The notes below the pieces were generated by a model that was given only the letters and a program-made list of their open reading frames with translations, did not search any database and had not been told where the DNA came from. A DNA stretch of 64,000 nucleotides from Candidatus Zixiibacteriota bacterium (lineage in GTDB: Bacteria > Zixibacteria > MSB-5A5 > GN15 > FEB-12). Made by a program: the position numbers and the translations under genes. The stretch spans positions 186,001 to 250,000 of the forward strand of contig DAOSXA010000003.1 in the NCBI GenBank assembly GCA_035380245.1. Direction: 5' to 3'. Of this stretch, positions 53,076-61,100 are shown piece after piece (the first letter of the stretch is position 1; every line of letters starts with the position of its first letter).

Positions 53076-54359
53076 TTAGTCGATGAGAACTTTCTCCAGT
53101 CGATCGCAGATGTAGTCGATGTGGCTGTCGTCGATGATCAGCGGCGGAGAAATGCGGATGGTATGACCGTGACTGTCATTGGCCAGCATACCCAGATCGA
53201 GCAGCTTGCGGCAGTAGACCATAGCATCACCGCTCTTGACTTCGATACCGATAAAGAGACCCTTACCGCGTACTTCCTTGACGTGCGAAGAACGGGACGC
53301 TATCTCTTCAATTCGAGCCTTGAGCTTTTTGCCCATCTCGGCGGAGCGCTCGCAGAGCTTCTCTTCTTTGATCACATCGAGGGCGGTATTACCGGCAACG
53401 GAAGCCAGCGGGTAACCGCCGAAGGTGGAGCCATCGGAACCCGGCGTAAAGACCATATCCATCATCTTGGTGTTGGTTACGAACGCTGAGAGCGGAACCA
53501 GACCGCCGGATAGCGCTTTGCCCAGAATGACGCCGTCGGGGACAACGTTCTCGTGTTCGAAACAGAACATCTTGCCGGTTCGTCCGAGACCAACCTGGAT
53601 TTCATCGAAAAGCAGGAACAAGTCATGTTTGTCCGACAATTCACGCAAACCTTTGAGGAAGCCCGTGCCGGGATCGTACATGCCGCCTTCACCCTGCATC
53701 GGCTCAACGAGGATACCGCAGGTGTTTTTGTTGATGATCTTCTCGACCTGATCGAGCCTGCCGTAATCAACTGATACAAATCCGGGTGTAAGGGGACCGA
53801 ATCCTTCGCGATATTTCTTCGACGAGGAGAACGAGACCACAGTTATCATGCGTCCGTGGAAATTGTTCCCGAAAACAATAATCTCCTGTTTACCGTCCGG
53901 AATGCCCTTCACTTTATAACCATAATAACGAGCCATCTTAATGGCTGTCTCGACTGATTCGACACCACCGTTCTTGGGAAGCACTTTATTCCCGTCATTG
54001 CCGAAGCGCGGACCCAATTGTGGGCAAGTGGTGGCAAGTTTCCTCAAGAATAATGCCAGGGAGTCGGTGAACACGACGTTGGAAATGACCGATGCATAGT
54101 GATTCTGGAGTGCATTAACCAGAGCCGCCACGATTTTCGGATGGCAGTGACCCTGGTTGGCGGCAGAGTAGGCTGCCAGACAGTCCAGATACTTATTGTT
54201 ATTGATATCGGTTAACCAGACGCCCTCGGCCTTGCGTACAATCACCTCAAGACGACCATAATGATTGGCGCCAAAAGTGTGTTCGTACTCCAGAATCTTG
54301 TCGTTCGGAATATCCGAAAATCCGACTCTGGATGAGTTCAATGTCTTGGTATCTGCCAT
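53076..54359 (-). CDS. rocD: Ornithine-oxo-acid aminotransferase (class III)
   Basis: A 427-residue PLP enzyme. YLDCLAAYSAANQGHCHPKIV is the ornithine aminotransferase signature, the metal/PLP motif is LLFDEIQVGLGRTGKMF, and the PLP lysine is in ILGKALSGGLVPLSAF. It moves the delta-amino group of ornithine to 2-oxoglutarate. On the minus strand GAGGTGATACC precedes the ATG. A lysine or acetylornithine aminotransferase is less likely. Confidence 0.92.
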   Translation of the reverse strand: MADTKTLNSSRVGFSDIPNDKILEYEHTFGANHYGRLEVIVRKAEGVWLTDINNNKYLDCLAAYSAANQGHCHPKIVAALVNALQNHYASVISNVVFTDSLALFLRKLATTCPQLGPRFGNDGNKVLPKNGGVESVETAIKMARYYGYKVKGIPDGKQEIIVFGNNFHGRMITVVSFSSSKKYREGFGPLTPGFVSVDYGRLDQVEKIINKNTCGILVEPMQGEGGMYDPGTGFLKGLRELSDKHDLFLLFDEIQVGLGRTGKMFCFEHENVVPDGVILGKALSGGLVPLSAFVTNTKMMDMVFTPGSDGSTFGGYPLASVAGNTALDVIKEEKLCERSAEMGKKLKARIEEIASRSSHVKEVRGKGLFIGIEVKSGDAMVYCRKLLDLGMLANDSHGHTIRISPPLIIDDSHIDYICDRLEKVLID

Positions 54360-54818
54360 GGTATCACCTCTTTCAGATCATCAGAATAGAAACGAATGTA
54401 AAATCAATAGCCGCGGGAAGATAACACTTTAAATTTAAAAGGCAAGGGGGACTTTATTGGATAAAACAACTCTGTAAGTTGGCTCTGTGAGTGAACTTTC
54501 GGTCATAAGCAGCAAGTCAACGACAGGTGCAATTCAGGTATACAATCGACCTTACGAGACCCGATCGAACAAATTCAAGCCATCCTGAAATTGTGAATTG
54601 GTGTATTCAGGATTGGCCGGTTGATTTCTTTTGAGCCTGTTTTTAACATTTCAAATGAGGACAAGCAGGGCGTCTTTTTTCTGTATTTCTCAATATGTCG
54701 CTTGGGGTTAGTGCTCACTAACTATTTTCATCCAAGGTGGATTAGGGGGCTGATTTGGCTTGATTTCTCAGGTTAAATGCTTATCATCCGGCGTTTGTAA
54801 CCATTGCGGAGGAGATAG
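54360..54818. other. Long intergenic region between divergent rocD and nfnA-like genes
   Basis: About 460 bases with no supported gene. It must carry the promoters of rocD (minus) and of the flavoprotein pair (plus). Apart from the candidate promoter at 54760 I see no convincing operator, riboswitch or repeat. Confidence 0.5.
54760..54787 (+). promoter_or_regulatory. Candidate promoter for the nfnA-nfnB pair
   Basis: TTGATT, a 16-base spacer and TATCAT give four and five matches of six. A start near 54794 leaves a leader of about 25 bases holding the GGAGGAG ribosome site before the ATG at 54819. Confidence 0.4.
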
Positions 54819-55697
54819 ATGCCTAAAGTTGTTGATAATATCCAGATTGGACCGATGGTCTGGAAAATGCGGGTCGAAATCCCGCGCCTGGTTAAGAAAG
54901 CGAAAGCCGGTCAGTTTGTAATTCTGCGAGTCAATGAGACAGGTGAGCGTGTACCTATGTCGATCGCCGGTCTTGACCGCGAGAATGGACTCCTTACGAT
55001 CATTTATCAGGTTGTAGGAAAGACCTCGGCTCTCATGACGACCATTCCGGATGGCGGTGAGATATCTGATACAGTTGGCCCATTGGGAGTACCGTCTCAC
55101 GTAGACAATTGGGGGACGGCTATCCTGGTGGGTGGAGGAATCGGAATTGCTCCGATCTATCCTATTGCCCAGGCATACAAAGAAGCCGGCAATAAAGTTA
55201 TTACGATCATCGGTGCACGCTCCAAAGAGTTCATCTTCTACGAAGATGAACACAAGGGTGTGGCGGATGAGTTGCATATTTGCACTGATGACGGTTCCTA
55301 CGGCCATCACGGTTTCGTGTCGGATGTTCTTAAGCAGATTCTTGACAGCGGTGAGAAGGTGGGCATGATCATGGCGATCGGACCGGTTCCGATGATGCGT
55401 GTTGTGGCCAATCTGACGCGGGACTACAAGGTGCCGACATGGGTATCGCTGAATCCGTTGATGATCGATGGCACCGGCATGTGCGGTGGTTGCCGCGTGC
55501 AGGTCGGCGATGAGACCAAATTCGCTTGTGTCGATGGTCCCGACTTTGACGGTCACAAGGTAGATTTCGATACGCTTACGAAGCGCCTGGGGGCCTATAA
55601 GGAACAGGAACGTGCGGCTATGAAACATTTCATTGCTGAGCCCGGTTGTCGGTTGGCGCCGGCGGTGGAGGGCTTCAAATACCCCGACGAAAAGTAA
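54819..55697 (+). CDS. NfnA/SudB-type ferredoxin-NADP reductase subunit
   Basis: 292 residues. The FAD site RVPMSIAG, a nucleotide-binding strand ILVGGGIGIAPIYPIA, and a C-terminal [2Fe-2S] site (GMCGGCRV then FACVDGPDFDGHKVDF) match the PyrK-like subunit that pairs with a GltD-like protein. In Thermotoga such a pair bifurcates electrons between NADH, ferredoxin and NADPH. A dihydroorotate dehydrogenase subunit is less likely, since no pyrD is adjacent. Confidence 0.88.
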   Translation: MPKVVDNIQIGPMVWKMRVEIPRLVKKAKAGQFVILRVNETGERVPMSIAGLDRENGLLTIIYQVVGKTSALMTTIPDGGEISDTVGPLGVPSHVDNWGTAILVGGGIGIAPIYPIAQAYKEAGNKVITIIGARSKEFIFYEDEHKGVADELHICTDDGSYGHHGFVSDVLKQILDSGEKVGMIMAIGPVPMMRVVANLTRDYKVPTWVSLNPLMIDGTGMCGGCRVQVGDETKFACVDGPDFDGHKVDFDTLTKRLGAYKEQERAAMKHFIAEPGCRLAPAVEGFKYPDEK

Positions 55698-55755
55698 TCG
55701 TCGAAACGTATCTAGAGGAAACAGTTGAGTCGATCGACAACTGACGGAGTTGGAC

Positions 55756-57183
55756 GTGACCAAAGATCTTAAAAATTTGCCGAAAAAAGAGCGCATGGAG
55801 ATCCCTCGGGTGAAGATGCCCGAGCAGGATCCAACCGAGCGCATACATAATTTCAGGGAAGTCCCGTGTGGTCTGAACGAGGAACAGGCCATGTTGGAAG
55901 CCGCCCGCTGTATCGAATGCAAGAAGCAACCGTGCGTAAGCGGCTGTCCGGTCGAAGTGGACATCCCGGGTTTTATCAAGTTAATCCTCGACAAAGATTT
56001 TGCCGGCGCAGCCCGCAAAATCAAAGAAACCAACGCGCTTCCCGCAGTCTGTGGTCGAGTATGTCCGCAGGAAGAACAATGCGAAATGCTCTGCACGCTG
56101 GGCAAGAAGTTCAAGCCGGTGGCTATCGGTTATCTGGAGCGCTTCGTAGCGGACTACGAGCGTGAGAATAACCTGGTCCAGGCGCCGAAAGTTGCTCCGG
56201 CAACCGGTAAGAAGGTGGCCATTGTTGGTTCCGGACCGGCCGGTTTGACCGTTGCCGGCGACCTTATTAAACTGGGCCATAAAGTGACCATTTTCGAAGC
56301 ATTGCATAAGCCGGGTGGCGTGCTCGTATACGGTATCCCAGAATTCCGTTTGCCGAAGAAAATCGTACAAGCGGAATGTGATGCTATGGCCGATACCGGT
56401 GTAGAATTCGAGAATTCGACTGTCATCGGTAAAATGGACACCATCGACGAATTATTCGAACAGGGATTCGATGCCGTTTTCATCGGTACCGGGGCCGGAC
56501 TGCCGAATTTCATGGGGATCCCGGGTGAGAACCTGATCGGGGTATATTCCTCCAACGAATACCTGACCCGTTCGAACCTGATGCGGGCTTATGATTTCCC
56601 GAACAACGATACGCCGATCATTCACGGTAAGAACGTAGCGGTGTTGGGCGGCGGCAACACGGCCATGGATTCCGTACGTACATCTCTGAGACTCGGTGCG
56701 GATAACGCTTACATCGTCTATCGTCGATCTGAAGCGGAAATGCCGGCCAGGATCGAGGAAGTTCACCATGCCAGGCAGGAAGGGGTTCAGTTCCACCTGT
56801 TGACGACACCGATCAGATTTATCGGTGACGATCAGGGTAAGGTGAAGGCGATGGAACTGCTCAAGATGGAACTCGGCGAGCCGGATGCCTCGGGGCGTCG
56901 TCGGCCGGTTCCTATCGAGGGCTCCAACTACATTATGGATGTGGATCTGGTCGTGGTTGCGATCGGCAACTCCTCCAACCCGCTCATTCCCCGTACGACT
57001 CCGGGGCTCGATGTTAACCGCTGGGGGAACATCACGGTTAACGAGGAAACGATGGAAACCTCGCGGCCGGGTGTGTTTGCCGGTGGTGATATTGTTACCG
57101 GCGGCGCGACTGTTATTCTGGCGGCCGGAGCCGGGAAGAAGGCGGCACGGGCTATCCATAAGTACATTATGGAAAAGAAATAG
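55756..57183 (+). CDS. NfnB/SudA-type NADPH oxidoreductase (GltD-like)
   Basis: About 475 residues. The GTG at 55756 has GGAG six bases upstream; a TTG at 55750 adds two residues. The N-terminal iron-sulfur part has CIECKKQPCVSGCP and VCGRVCPQEEQCEMLC, followed by FAD (VGSGPAGLTVAG) and NADPH (VLGGGNTAMDSVR) folds. Together with the gene before it, 58 bases away, it forms an Nfn-like or glutamate-synthase-small-subunit-like complex. No gltB large subunit is present. Confidence 0.9.
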   Translation: MTKDLKNLPKKERMEIPRVKMPEQDPTERIHNFREVPCGLNEEQAMLEAARCIECKKQPCVSGCPVEVDIPGFIKLILDKDFAGAARKIKETNALPAVCGRVCPQEEQCEMLCTLGKKFKPVAIGYLERFVADYERENNLVQAPKVAPATGKKVAIVGSGPAGLTVAGDLIKLGHKVTIFEALHKPGGVLVYGIPEFRLPKKIVQAECDAMADTGVEFENSTVIGKMDTIDELFEQGFDAVFIGTGAGLPNFMGIPGENLIGVYSSNEYLTRSNLMRAYDFPNNDTPIIHGKNVAVLGGGNTAMDSVRTSLRLGADNAYIVYRRSEAEMPARIEEVHHARQEGVQFHLLTTPIRFIGDDQGKVKAMELLKMELGEPDASGRRRPVPIEGSNYIMDVDLVVVAIGNSSNPLIPRTTPGLDVNRWGNITVNEETMETSRPGVFAGGDIVTGGATVILAAGAGKKAARAIHKYIMEKK

Positions 57184-57201
57184 CCTTCGGGCTTTGATGA
57201 T

Positions 57202-57228
57202 AAGGCGGGTTGATAACCCGCCTTTTTT
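57202..57228 (+). terminator. Intrinsic terminator downstream of nfnB
   Basis: AAGGCGGGTT, a GAT loop and AACCCGCCTT pair over ten bases and run straight into TTTTG. It lies about 20 bases after the stop and about 20 before queG. Confidence 0.88.
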
Positions 57229-57247
57229 GTGCGATTATATTGAAGAT

Positions 57248-58222
57248 ATGAAAATCGACAGCTCCCTGATCAAGCAATTGGCCGCCGCGTGTGGCTTCGA
57301 TCTATGTGGCATTACACGGCCGGACCCGATTCCCGAGGCGATCCAACGCATTCATAGATGGCTCGATGCCGGTTACCATGCCGACATGGACTGGCTTAAG
57401 ACCAGTCTGAGTCGCCGTCTGGATCCCCGTAGCCTGATGGACAACGTTCGCTCGGTAATAATGCTTGGTCTCAACTATTATCAGCCAAACTCGGAAGTAA
57501 TTCCACCGGGTAAGGGGCGTGTCGCACGCTATGCCCGAGGGCGGGACTATCATAAAGTCCTGTCAAAACTCTGCCAGGAATTGATCGCACGGATCGAAGA
57601 TGAATTGAACCGTGACGCTGTTTTAACGAATCCGCCTCGGTTCAAATTCTGGGTCGATTATGGCCCGTTTATGGAAAAAGCTTACGCCGAGAAGGCCGGA
57701 TTAGGTTATGTCGGTAAACATGGTCTCCTGATTAATAAGCAGTACGGTAGTTGGTTCTTTCTGGCTGAAATCGTGACGGATCTGGATTTGAAGCCGGATC
57801 AAACCTGGATTGGGGAGCACGGTCGTTGTGGGACTTGTCGGCGCTGCATCGATGCCTGCCCCACGGGGGCAATCGTGTCCGACCGTGTCGTGGACGCCAA
57901 CCGTTGTCTGTCATATTGGACCATCGAAACCAGCGACGATATTCCCTTCGACATCGCCCGCACGATGAATGAAAACGTATTCGGCTGCGATATATGTCAG
58001 GAAGTTTGCCCGCACAATCAGCATCGTGCCAAACCTGCCAACCACAAGGAATTCAAGGTAGAAGCCGGTGTCGGTGAGTTTCTTGATCTTGAGCGGGTAT
58101 CGAATATGGAGAGCGATGAGGAATTCCTCGCTTTAACGGCCGGAACACCGCTCACACGTCCCAAGCTTAAGGGACTTGTTCGCAATGCCCGGATTGTAGT
58201 CCAAAACAGAACCGAGGAATGA
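57248..58222 (+). CDS. queG: Epoxyqueuosine reductase
   Basis: 324 residues from the ATG at 57248; the frame is open upstream within nfnB but out of family. LAAACGFDLCGITRPDPIPEA begins the cobalamin-binding part, and two [4Fe-4S] clusters are bound by CGTCRRCIDACPTGAI and GCDICQEVCPHNQ. It makes the last step of queuosine in tRNA. It belongs to the B12-dependent QueG type. Confidence 0.94.
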   Translation: MKIDSSLIKQLAAACGFDLCGITRPDPIPEAIQRIHRWLDAGYHADMDWLKTSLSRRLDPRSLMDNVRSVIMLGLNYYQPNSEVIPPGKGRVARYARGRDYHKVLSKLCQELIARIEDELNRDAVLTNPPRFKFWVDYGPFMEKAYAEKAGLGYVGKHGLLINKQYGSWFFLAEIVTDLDLKPDQTWIGEHGRCGTCRRCIDACPTGAIVSDRVVDANRCLSYWTIETSDDIPFDIARTMNENVFGCDICQEVCPHNQHRAKPANHKEFKVEAGVGEFLDLERVSNMESDEEFLALTAGTPLTRPKLKGLVRNARIVVQNRTEE

Positions 58223-58269
58223 ACGTAGACAGGACTTGCCTTGAGGAGCGGAATCGTACATCTTTGGTC

Positions 58270-58920
58270 ATGGCAAAAATCGCTCCCTCTGTATTAGGTG
58301 CGGATTTCGGTCGATTGAACAACGAAATCCTTGACGCCGCCGCTGCCGGTGCGGATATGCTTCATCTCGATATCATGGACGGCCATTTCGTGCCGAACAT
58401 CTCTTTTGGTCCGGCAGTCGTGAAAACCATTAATAAGACCACCGATCTGTTTCTTGACACGCATCTGATGCTTTCCGAGCCTGAGAAGTACTTTGAGGCG
58501 TTCGTTAAAGCCGGGTCCGATTCGATCACTTTCCATATTGAAGTCCATCCCGATCCTCGTCCGTTCGCTAAACAGCTCCATGACCTGGGTGTCCAGGCCG
58601 GTATTTCACTTAATCCGGATAAAAAAGCCGACCTGGTTTTACCGTATCTGGATCAATTCGAGCTATTGCTGGTAATGTCGGTATTCCCGGGTTTTGGCGG
58701 TCAAAGCTTCATTGAGTCAACTCTTGACACTGTAGCGGCCGCTCGGGCCAGAATCGACGCTGATGGTCTTCCAACTAAAATCATGGTAGATGGCGGCGTA
58801 GATGCAGGAAATGCCGCCAAAGTAGTAGCTGCCGGAGCCGATATTCTAGTCATGGGAACGGCTTTTTTCAGTGCTACAGACCGTTCGGCGCTAGTTGATC
58901 TTGTTCATAACATTAAGTGA
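58270..58920 (+). CDS. rpe: Ribulose-phosphate 3-epimerase
   Basis: 216 residues from the ATG at 58270, which gives the standard start MAKIAPSVLGADF; an ATG at 58219 overlapping queG would add 17 residues. Metal-binding and catalytic parts are intact: HLDIMDGHFVPNISFGP, DTHLML, VMSVFPGFGGQSF and MVDGGVDAGNA. It interconverts ribulose and xylulose 5-phosphates. Confidence 0.95.
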   Translation: MAKIAPSVLGADFGRLNNEILDAAAAGADMLHLDIMDGHFVPNISFGPAVVKTINKTTDLFLDTHLMLSEPEKYFEAFVKAGSDSITFHIEVHPDPRPFAKQLHDLGVQAGISLNPDKKADLVLPYLDQFELLLVMSVFPGFGGQSFIESTLDTVAAARARIDADGLPTKIMVDGGVDAGNAAKVVAAGADILVMGTAFFSATDRSALVDLVHNIK

Positions 58921-58959
58921 CAGTAGTAGATAGTATTTCTACGAAAGTCTCGTTCGAAT

Positions 58960-58995
58960 GTCTATCCCGATTTTCCTTGAAAATCATGGATAGAC
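58960..58995. promoter_or_regulatory. Long inverted repeat between rpe and the glucokinase-like gene
   Basis: GTCTATCC pairs with GGATAGAC, and after a small bulge GATTTTC pairs with GAAAATC, leaving a CTT loop: 15 pairs in all. There is no U run after it. It overlaps the -35 of the candidate promoter at 58977, so it may be an operator or a weak terminator. Confidence 0.45.
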
Positions 58996-59005
58996 TGCTT
59001 ATGCT
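58977..59005 (+). promoter_or_regulatory. Candidate promoter for the glk-like gene and thiN
   Basis: TTGAAA, a 17-base spacer and TATGCT. It lies about 45 bases ahead of the ATG at 59054, which has TAAGGAATAAT as its ribosome site. Confidence 0.45.
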
Positions 59006-59053
59006 GCGCACGCCGACAGTGGTTGCACACACACGGTTCGGTTAAGGAATAAT

Positions 59054-60022
59054 ATGGGTATTGTCGCGGGATATATAACAGCTAAGACAGTCGAGTTGGC
59101 CATTGTTAAAGAACAGCGAGGTCAAGTTCAACTTCAGGACCGAGTCACCTTTATCAATAAGGATTTCTCCGATTTCCAGTCGATTATGGCTGTTTATATC
59201 TCACGAGTTGGGGTGAATATAAGAGCTATGTGTTTGGGGGTGGCCGGACCGGTTATTGATAACGAAGTTCGCACAACCAATATCCCCTGGCATCTGAAAG
59301 GCAAAGGGCTTGCCCGGGAGTTTTCTTTGGAACGTTGTCGCTTGATCAACGATCTGGTGGCTACGGCTCGTGGTCTGTTTCTGCTTGATGAAAACAAATT
59401 TTTTACGATTAACGAGGGGGTCAGCACTCGTCAGGGAAACATTGGTCTGATTGCCGCCGGGAGCGGTCTGGGGCAGGCCCTGATCATGTATAGCGGCGAT
59501 AAATATATCCCATTCGCTTCTGAGGGAGGGCATTCTGGTTTCACTCCCGGGAATCAACTTGAAATGGAATTATGGGAGTATATCTATTCGCAGCAGGGTT
59601 ATGTCGAGGCCGAAGATGTTATCAGCACCAGCGGACTGGAGCGAATTTACCGCTTTCTGATAGAGCGAGAGCGGGCGGTAACGCCTGATTGGTTTAAGAA
59701 AGCTTCGGATAAAGTCTCCTCGGTGATCGAGCATGGTCTTGCCGGGAACGATCCGGTGGCAGTCCAGACTGTGGACATGTTCGTTGACTGTCTGGCTACT
59801 GAAGTGGCCAATTTGGCCCTGAAAGGCTTAACCCTCGGCGGTATTTATCTGGTTGGACTGATTGAACCACAGATTATTACGCTTATTGACAAAGCGCGTT
59901 TTGTCGATCGTATGATCCGTATGGGGAAGATGGATCAGGTGCTGGCCGGGATCCCAATTAAAGTTTCTCTCGATGGTCGCACAGCTCTTACCGGAGCCGC
60001 AGCGATGGCACTGACGATGTAG
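59054..60022 (+). CDS. Glucokinase-like protein (Glk family) with altered phosphate loop
   Basis: 322 residues. Family features are clear after residue 50: GVAGPVIDNEVRTTNIPWHL, the catalytic Asp region LINDLVATARGL, AAGSGLGQALI and EGGHSGFTPGNQLEMELWEYI. But the N-terminus, where Glk has DIGGTN for ATP phosphate contact, reads VAGYITAKTVELAIV and lacks that motif. It may phosphorylate glucose poorly, use another donor, or be a regulatory relative. It is one base from thiN. Confidence 0.75.
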   Translation: MGIVAGYITAKTVELAIVKEQRGQVQLQDRVTFINKDFSDFQSIMAVYISRVGVNIRAMCLGVAGPVIDNEVRTTNIPWHLKGKGLAREFSLERCRLINDLVATARGLFLLDENKFFTINEGVSTRQGNIGLIAAGSGLGQALIMYSGDKYIPFASEGGHSGFTPGNQLEMELWEYIYSQQGYVEAEDVISTSGLERIYRFLIERERAVTPDWFKKASDKVSSVIEHGLAGNDPVAVQTVDMFVDCLATEVANLALKGLTLGGIYLVGLIEPQIITLIDKARFVDRMIRMGKMDQVLAGIPIKVSLDGRTALTGAAAMALTM

Positions 60023-60023
60023 C

Positions 60024-60683
60024 ATGAAATCCTTTGTTTTCTATCTGCCGGGAAGATACCCTTCGAATTTTCTCGATTTTTATCAACAGCTTTCAAAGAG
60101 GGCTTTCCGTGTTGCGGTGGATGGAGGTCTCCGTTTTTTCATTAAGAGCGATTTGCCTCCCGACCTGCTTATCGGAGACATGGACTCGGTTGGCAAGCCT
60201 CCCCGCAAACTGCTCGATAAAACGGAGATCATCTCTTATCCCATAAACAAAAGCAAGACAGATCTGGAACTGGCTCTTGACCTCTGTCTTCAGCGGGGGG
60301 CAAAGAGGATTGATATAGCCATGCCTGTAATCGGTGAAGTCGACCATTTTCTGGGTGTTGTTGAGCTCCTGCGATTTGGGTCACCCTCAAGGAGGCTCAA
60401 TTACCTGGAGCGACTGCGGTTGATCAACCACCGGTTCGAGATATTCGCCATACAGGATGATTCCCTTGTTTTCAGGCGTTGTCGGGGTGACCGTTTGTCG
60501 GTAATACCGGTCGGGGCAAATATCCGACTTACATTGACCGGGACGGATTATGACGTCTGCGATCTGAGAGTCCGAAGAGGGGAGAGTCATAGTTTGAGAA
60601 ACCGTCTGGCGACAGGGCGAGCTGCCGTTACGGTGAAGGGGAAGGCTCTGGTATATCACGCTTTCGGTGGTGTCGAACTATGA
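60024..60683 (+). CDS. thiN: Thiamine pyrophosphokinase
   Basis: 219 residues. RVAVDGGLRFF, the metal site LIGDMDSVG and KSKTDLELALDLCLQRGAK match the family; it transfers pyrophosphate from ATP to thiamine. The usual GGRxDHxLGN motif is altered to IGEVDHFLGVV. The C-terminal half is the beta-barrel thiamine-binding part. It follows the glk-like gene by one base, so the two are probably co-transcribed. Confidence 0.85.
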   Translation: MKSFVFYLPGRYPSNFLDFYQQLSKRAFRVAVDGGLRFFIKSDLPPDLLIGDMDSVGKPPRKLLDKTEIISYPINKSKTDLELALDLCLQRGAKRIDIAMPVIGEVDHFLGVVELLRFGSPSRRLNYLERLRLINHRFEIFAIQDDSLVFRRCRGDRLSVIPVGANIRLTLTGTDYDVCDLRVRRGESHSLRNRLATGRAAVTVKGKALVYHAFGGVEL

Positions 60684-60716
60684 TCGGGAGATATGATAAA
60701 TTGTTGATTTACCGTC

Positions 60717-60744
60717 TTGACAAGCTGTGCTTAACACATATATT
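60717..60744 (+). promoter_or_regulatory. Strong sigma70-type promoter for tRNA-Gln
   Basis: Perfect TTGACA, a 16-base spacer and TATATT. It lies 67 bases ahead of the tRNA and is directed at it, as expected for a stable RNA gene. Confidence 0.65.
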
Positions 60745-60810
60745 CGGGACTTAGTTGATCGGAAGCTGCTACAGAATAGCCGATCAAATACCGATAGTGA
60801 CTTATGTTAC

Positions 60811-60881
60811 TGGGAGATCGTCCAACGGTAGGACATGCGGCTCTGGACCGTAGTATCGGGGTTCGAATCCCTGTCTCCCAG
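60811..60881 (+). tRNA. tRNA-Gln (anticodon CUG)
   Basis: A full cloverleaf: acceptor TGGGAGA/TCTCCCA with discriminator G, D stem GTCC/GGAC, anticodon stem TGCGG/CCGTA around loop CTCTGGA (anticodon CTG), a four-base variable loop, and T stem CGGGG/CCCTG around TTCGAAT. The 3' CCA is not encoded. It reads CAG codons. Confidence 0.95.
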
Positions 60882-61100
60882 CTTTTCTTTTGTCCCCATT
60901 TACATTCAATCTAAACCCTCCACAGAATCTTTGCGTAATTACCAGTAAGATATATTAGAGAATAGAACTGAGAAACTCTGGGCTGAGATACATGTTGAAG
61001 AGATAATGCCGGGCTGTGGAAACCCCGCGTTTTAGCTTGATTTTACTGTTCATGTAACCCATCTAAATAAAGTGTGGTTATATGGGACGAAAGGATTTGA

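Noticed and set aside
54768..56114. Long open frame on the minus strand opposite the nfnA and nfnB genes
   Set aside because: It runs antisense to two well-supported conserved genes, shows no family motif and has an unlikely composition.
60978..61020. TPP-riboswitch-like words (CTGAGATAC and GATAATGCC) before the TPR lipoprotein gene
   Set aside because: The stem that must flank the ATAATG loop does not pair, the central CCTGATCTG part is missing, and the gene downstream has no thiamine role. thiN lies upstream of it, not downstream.
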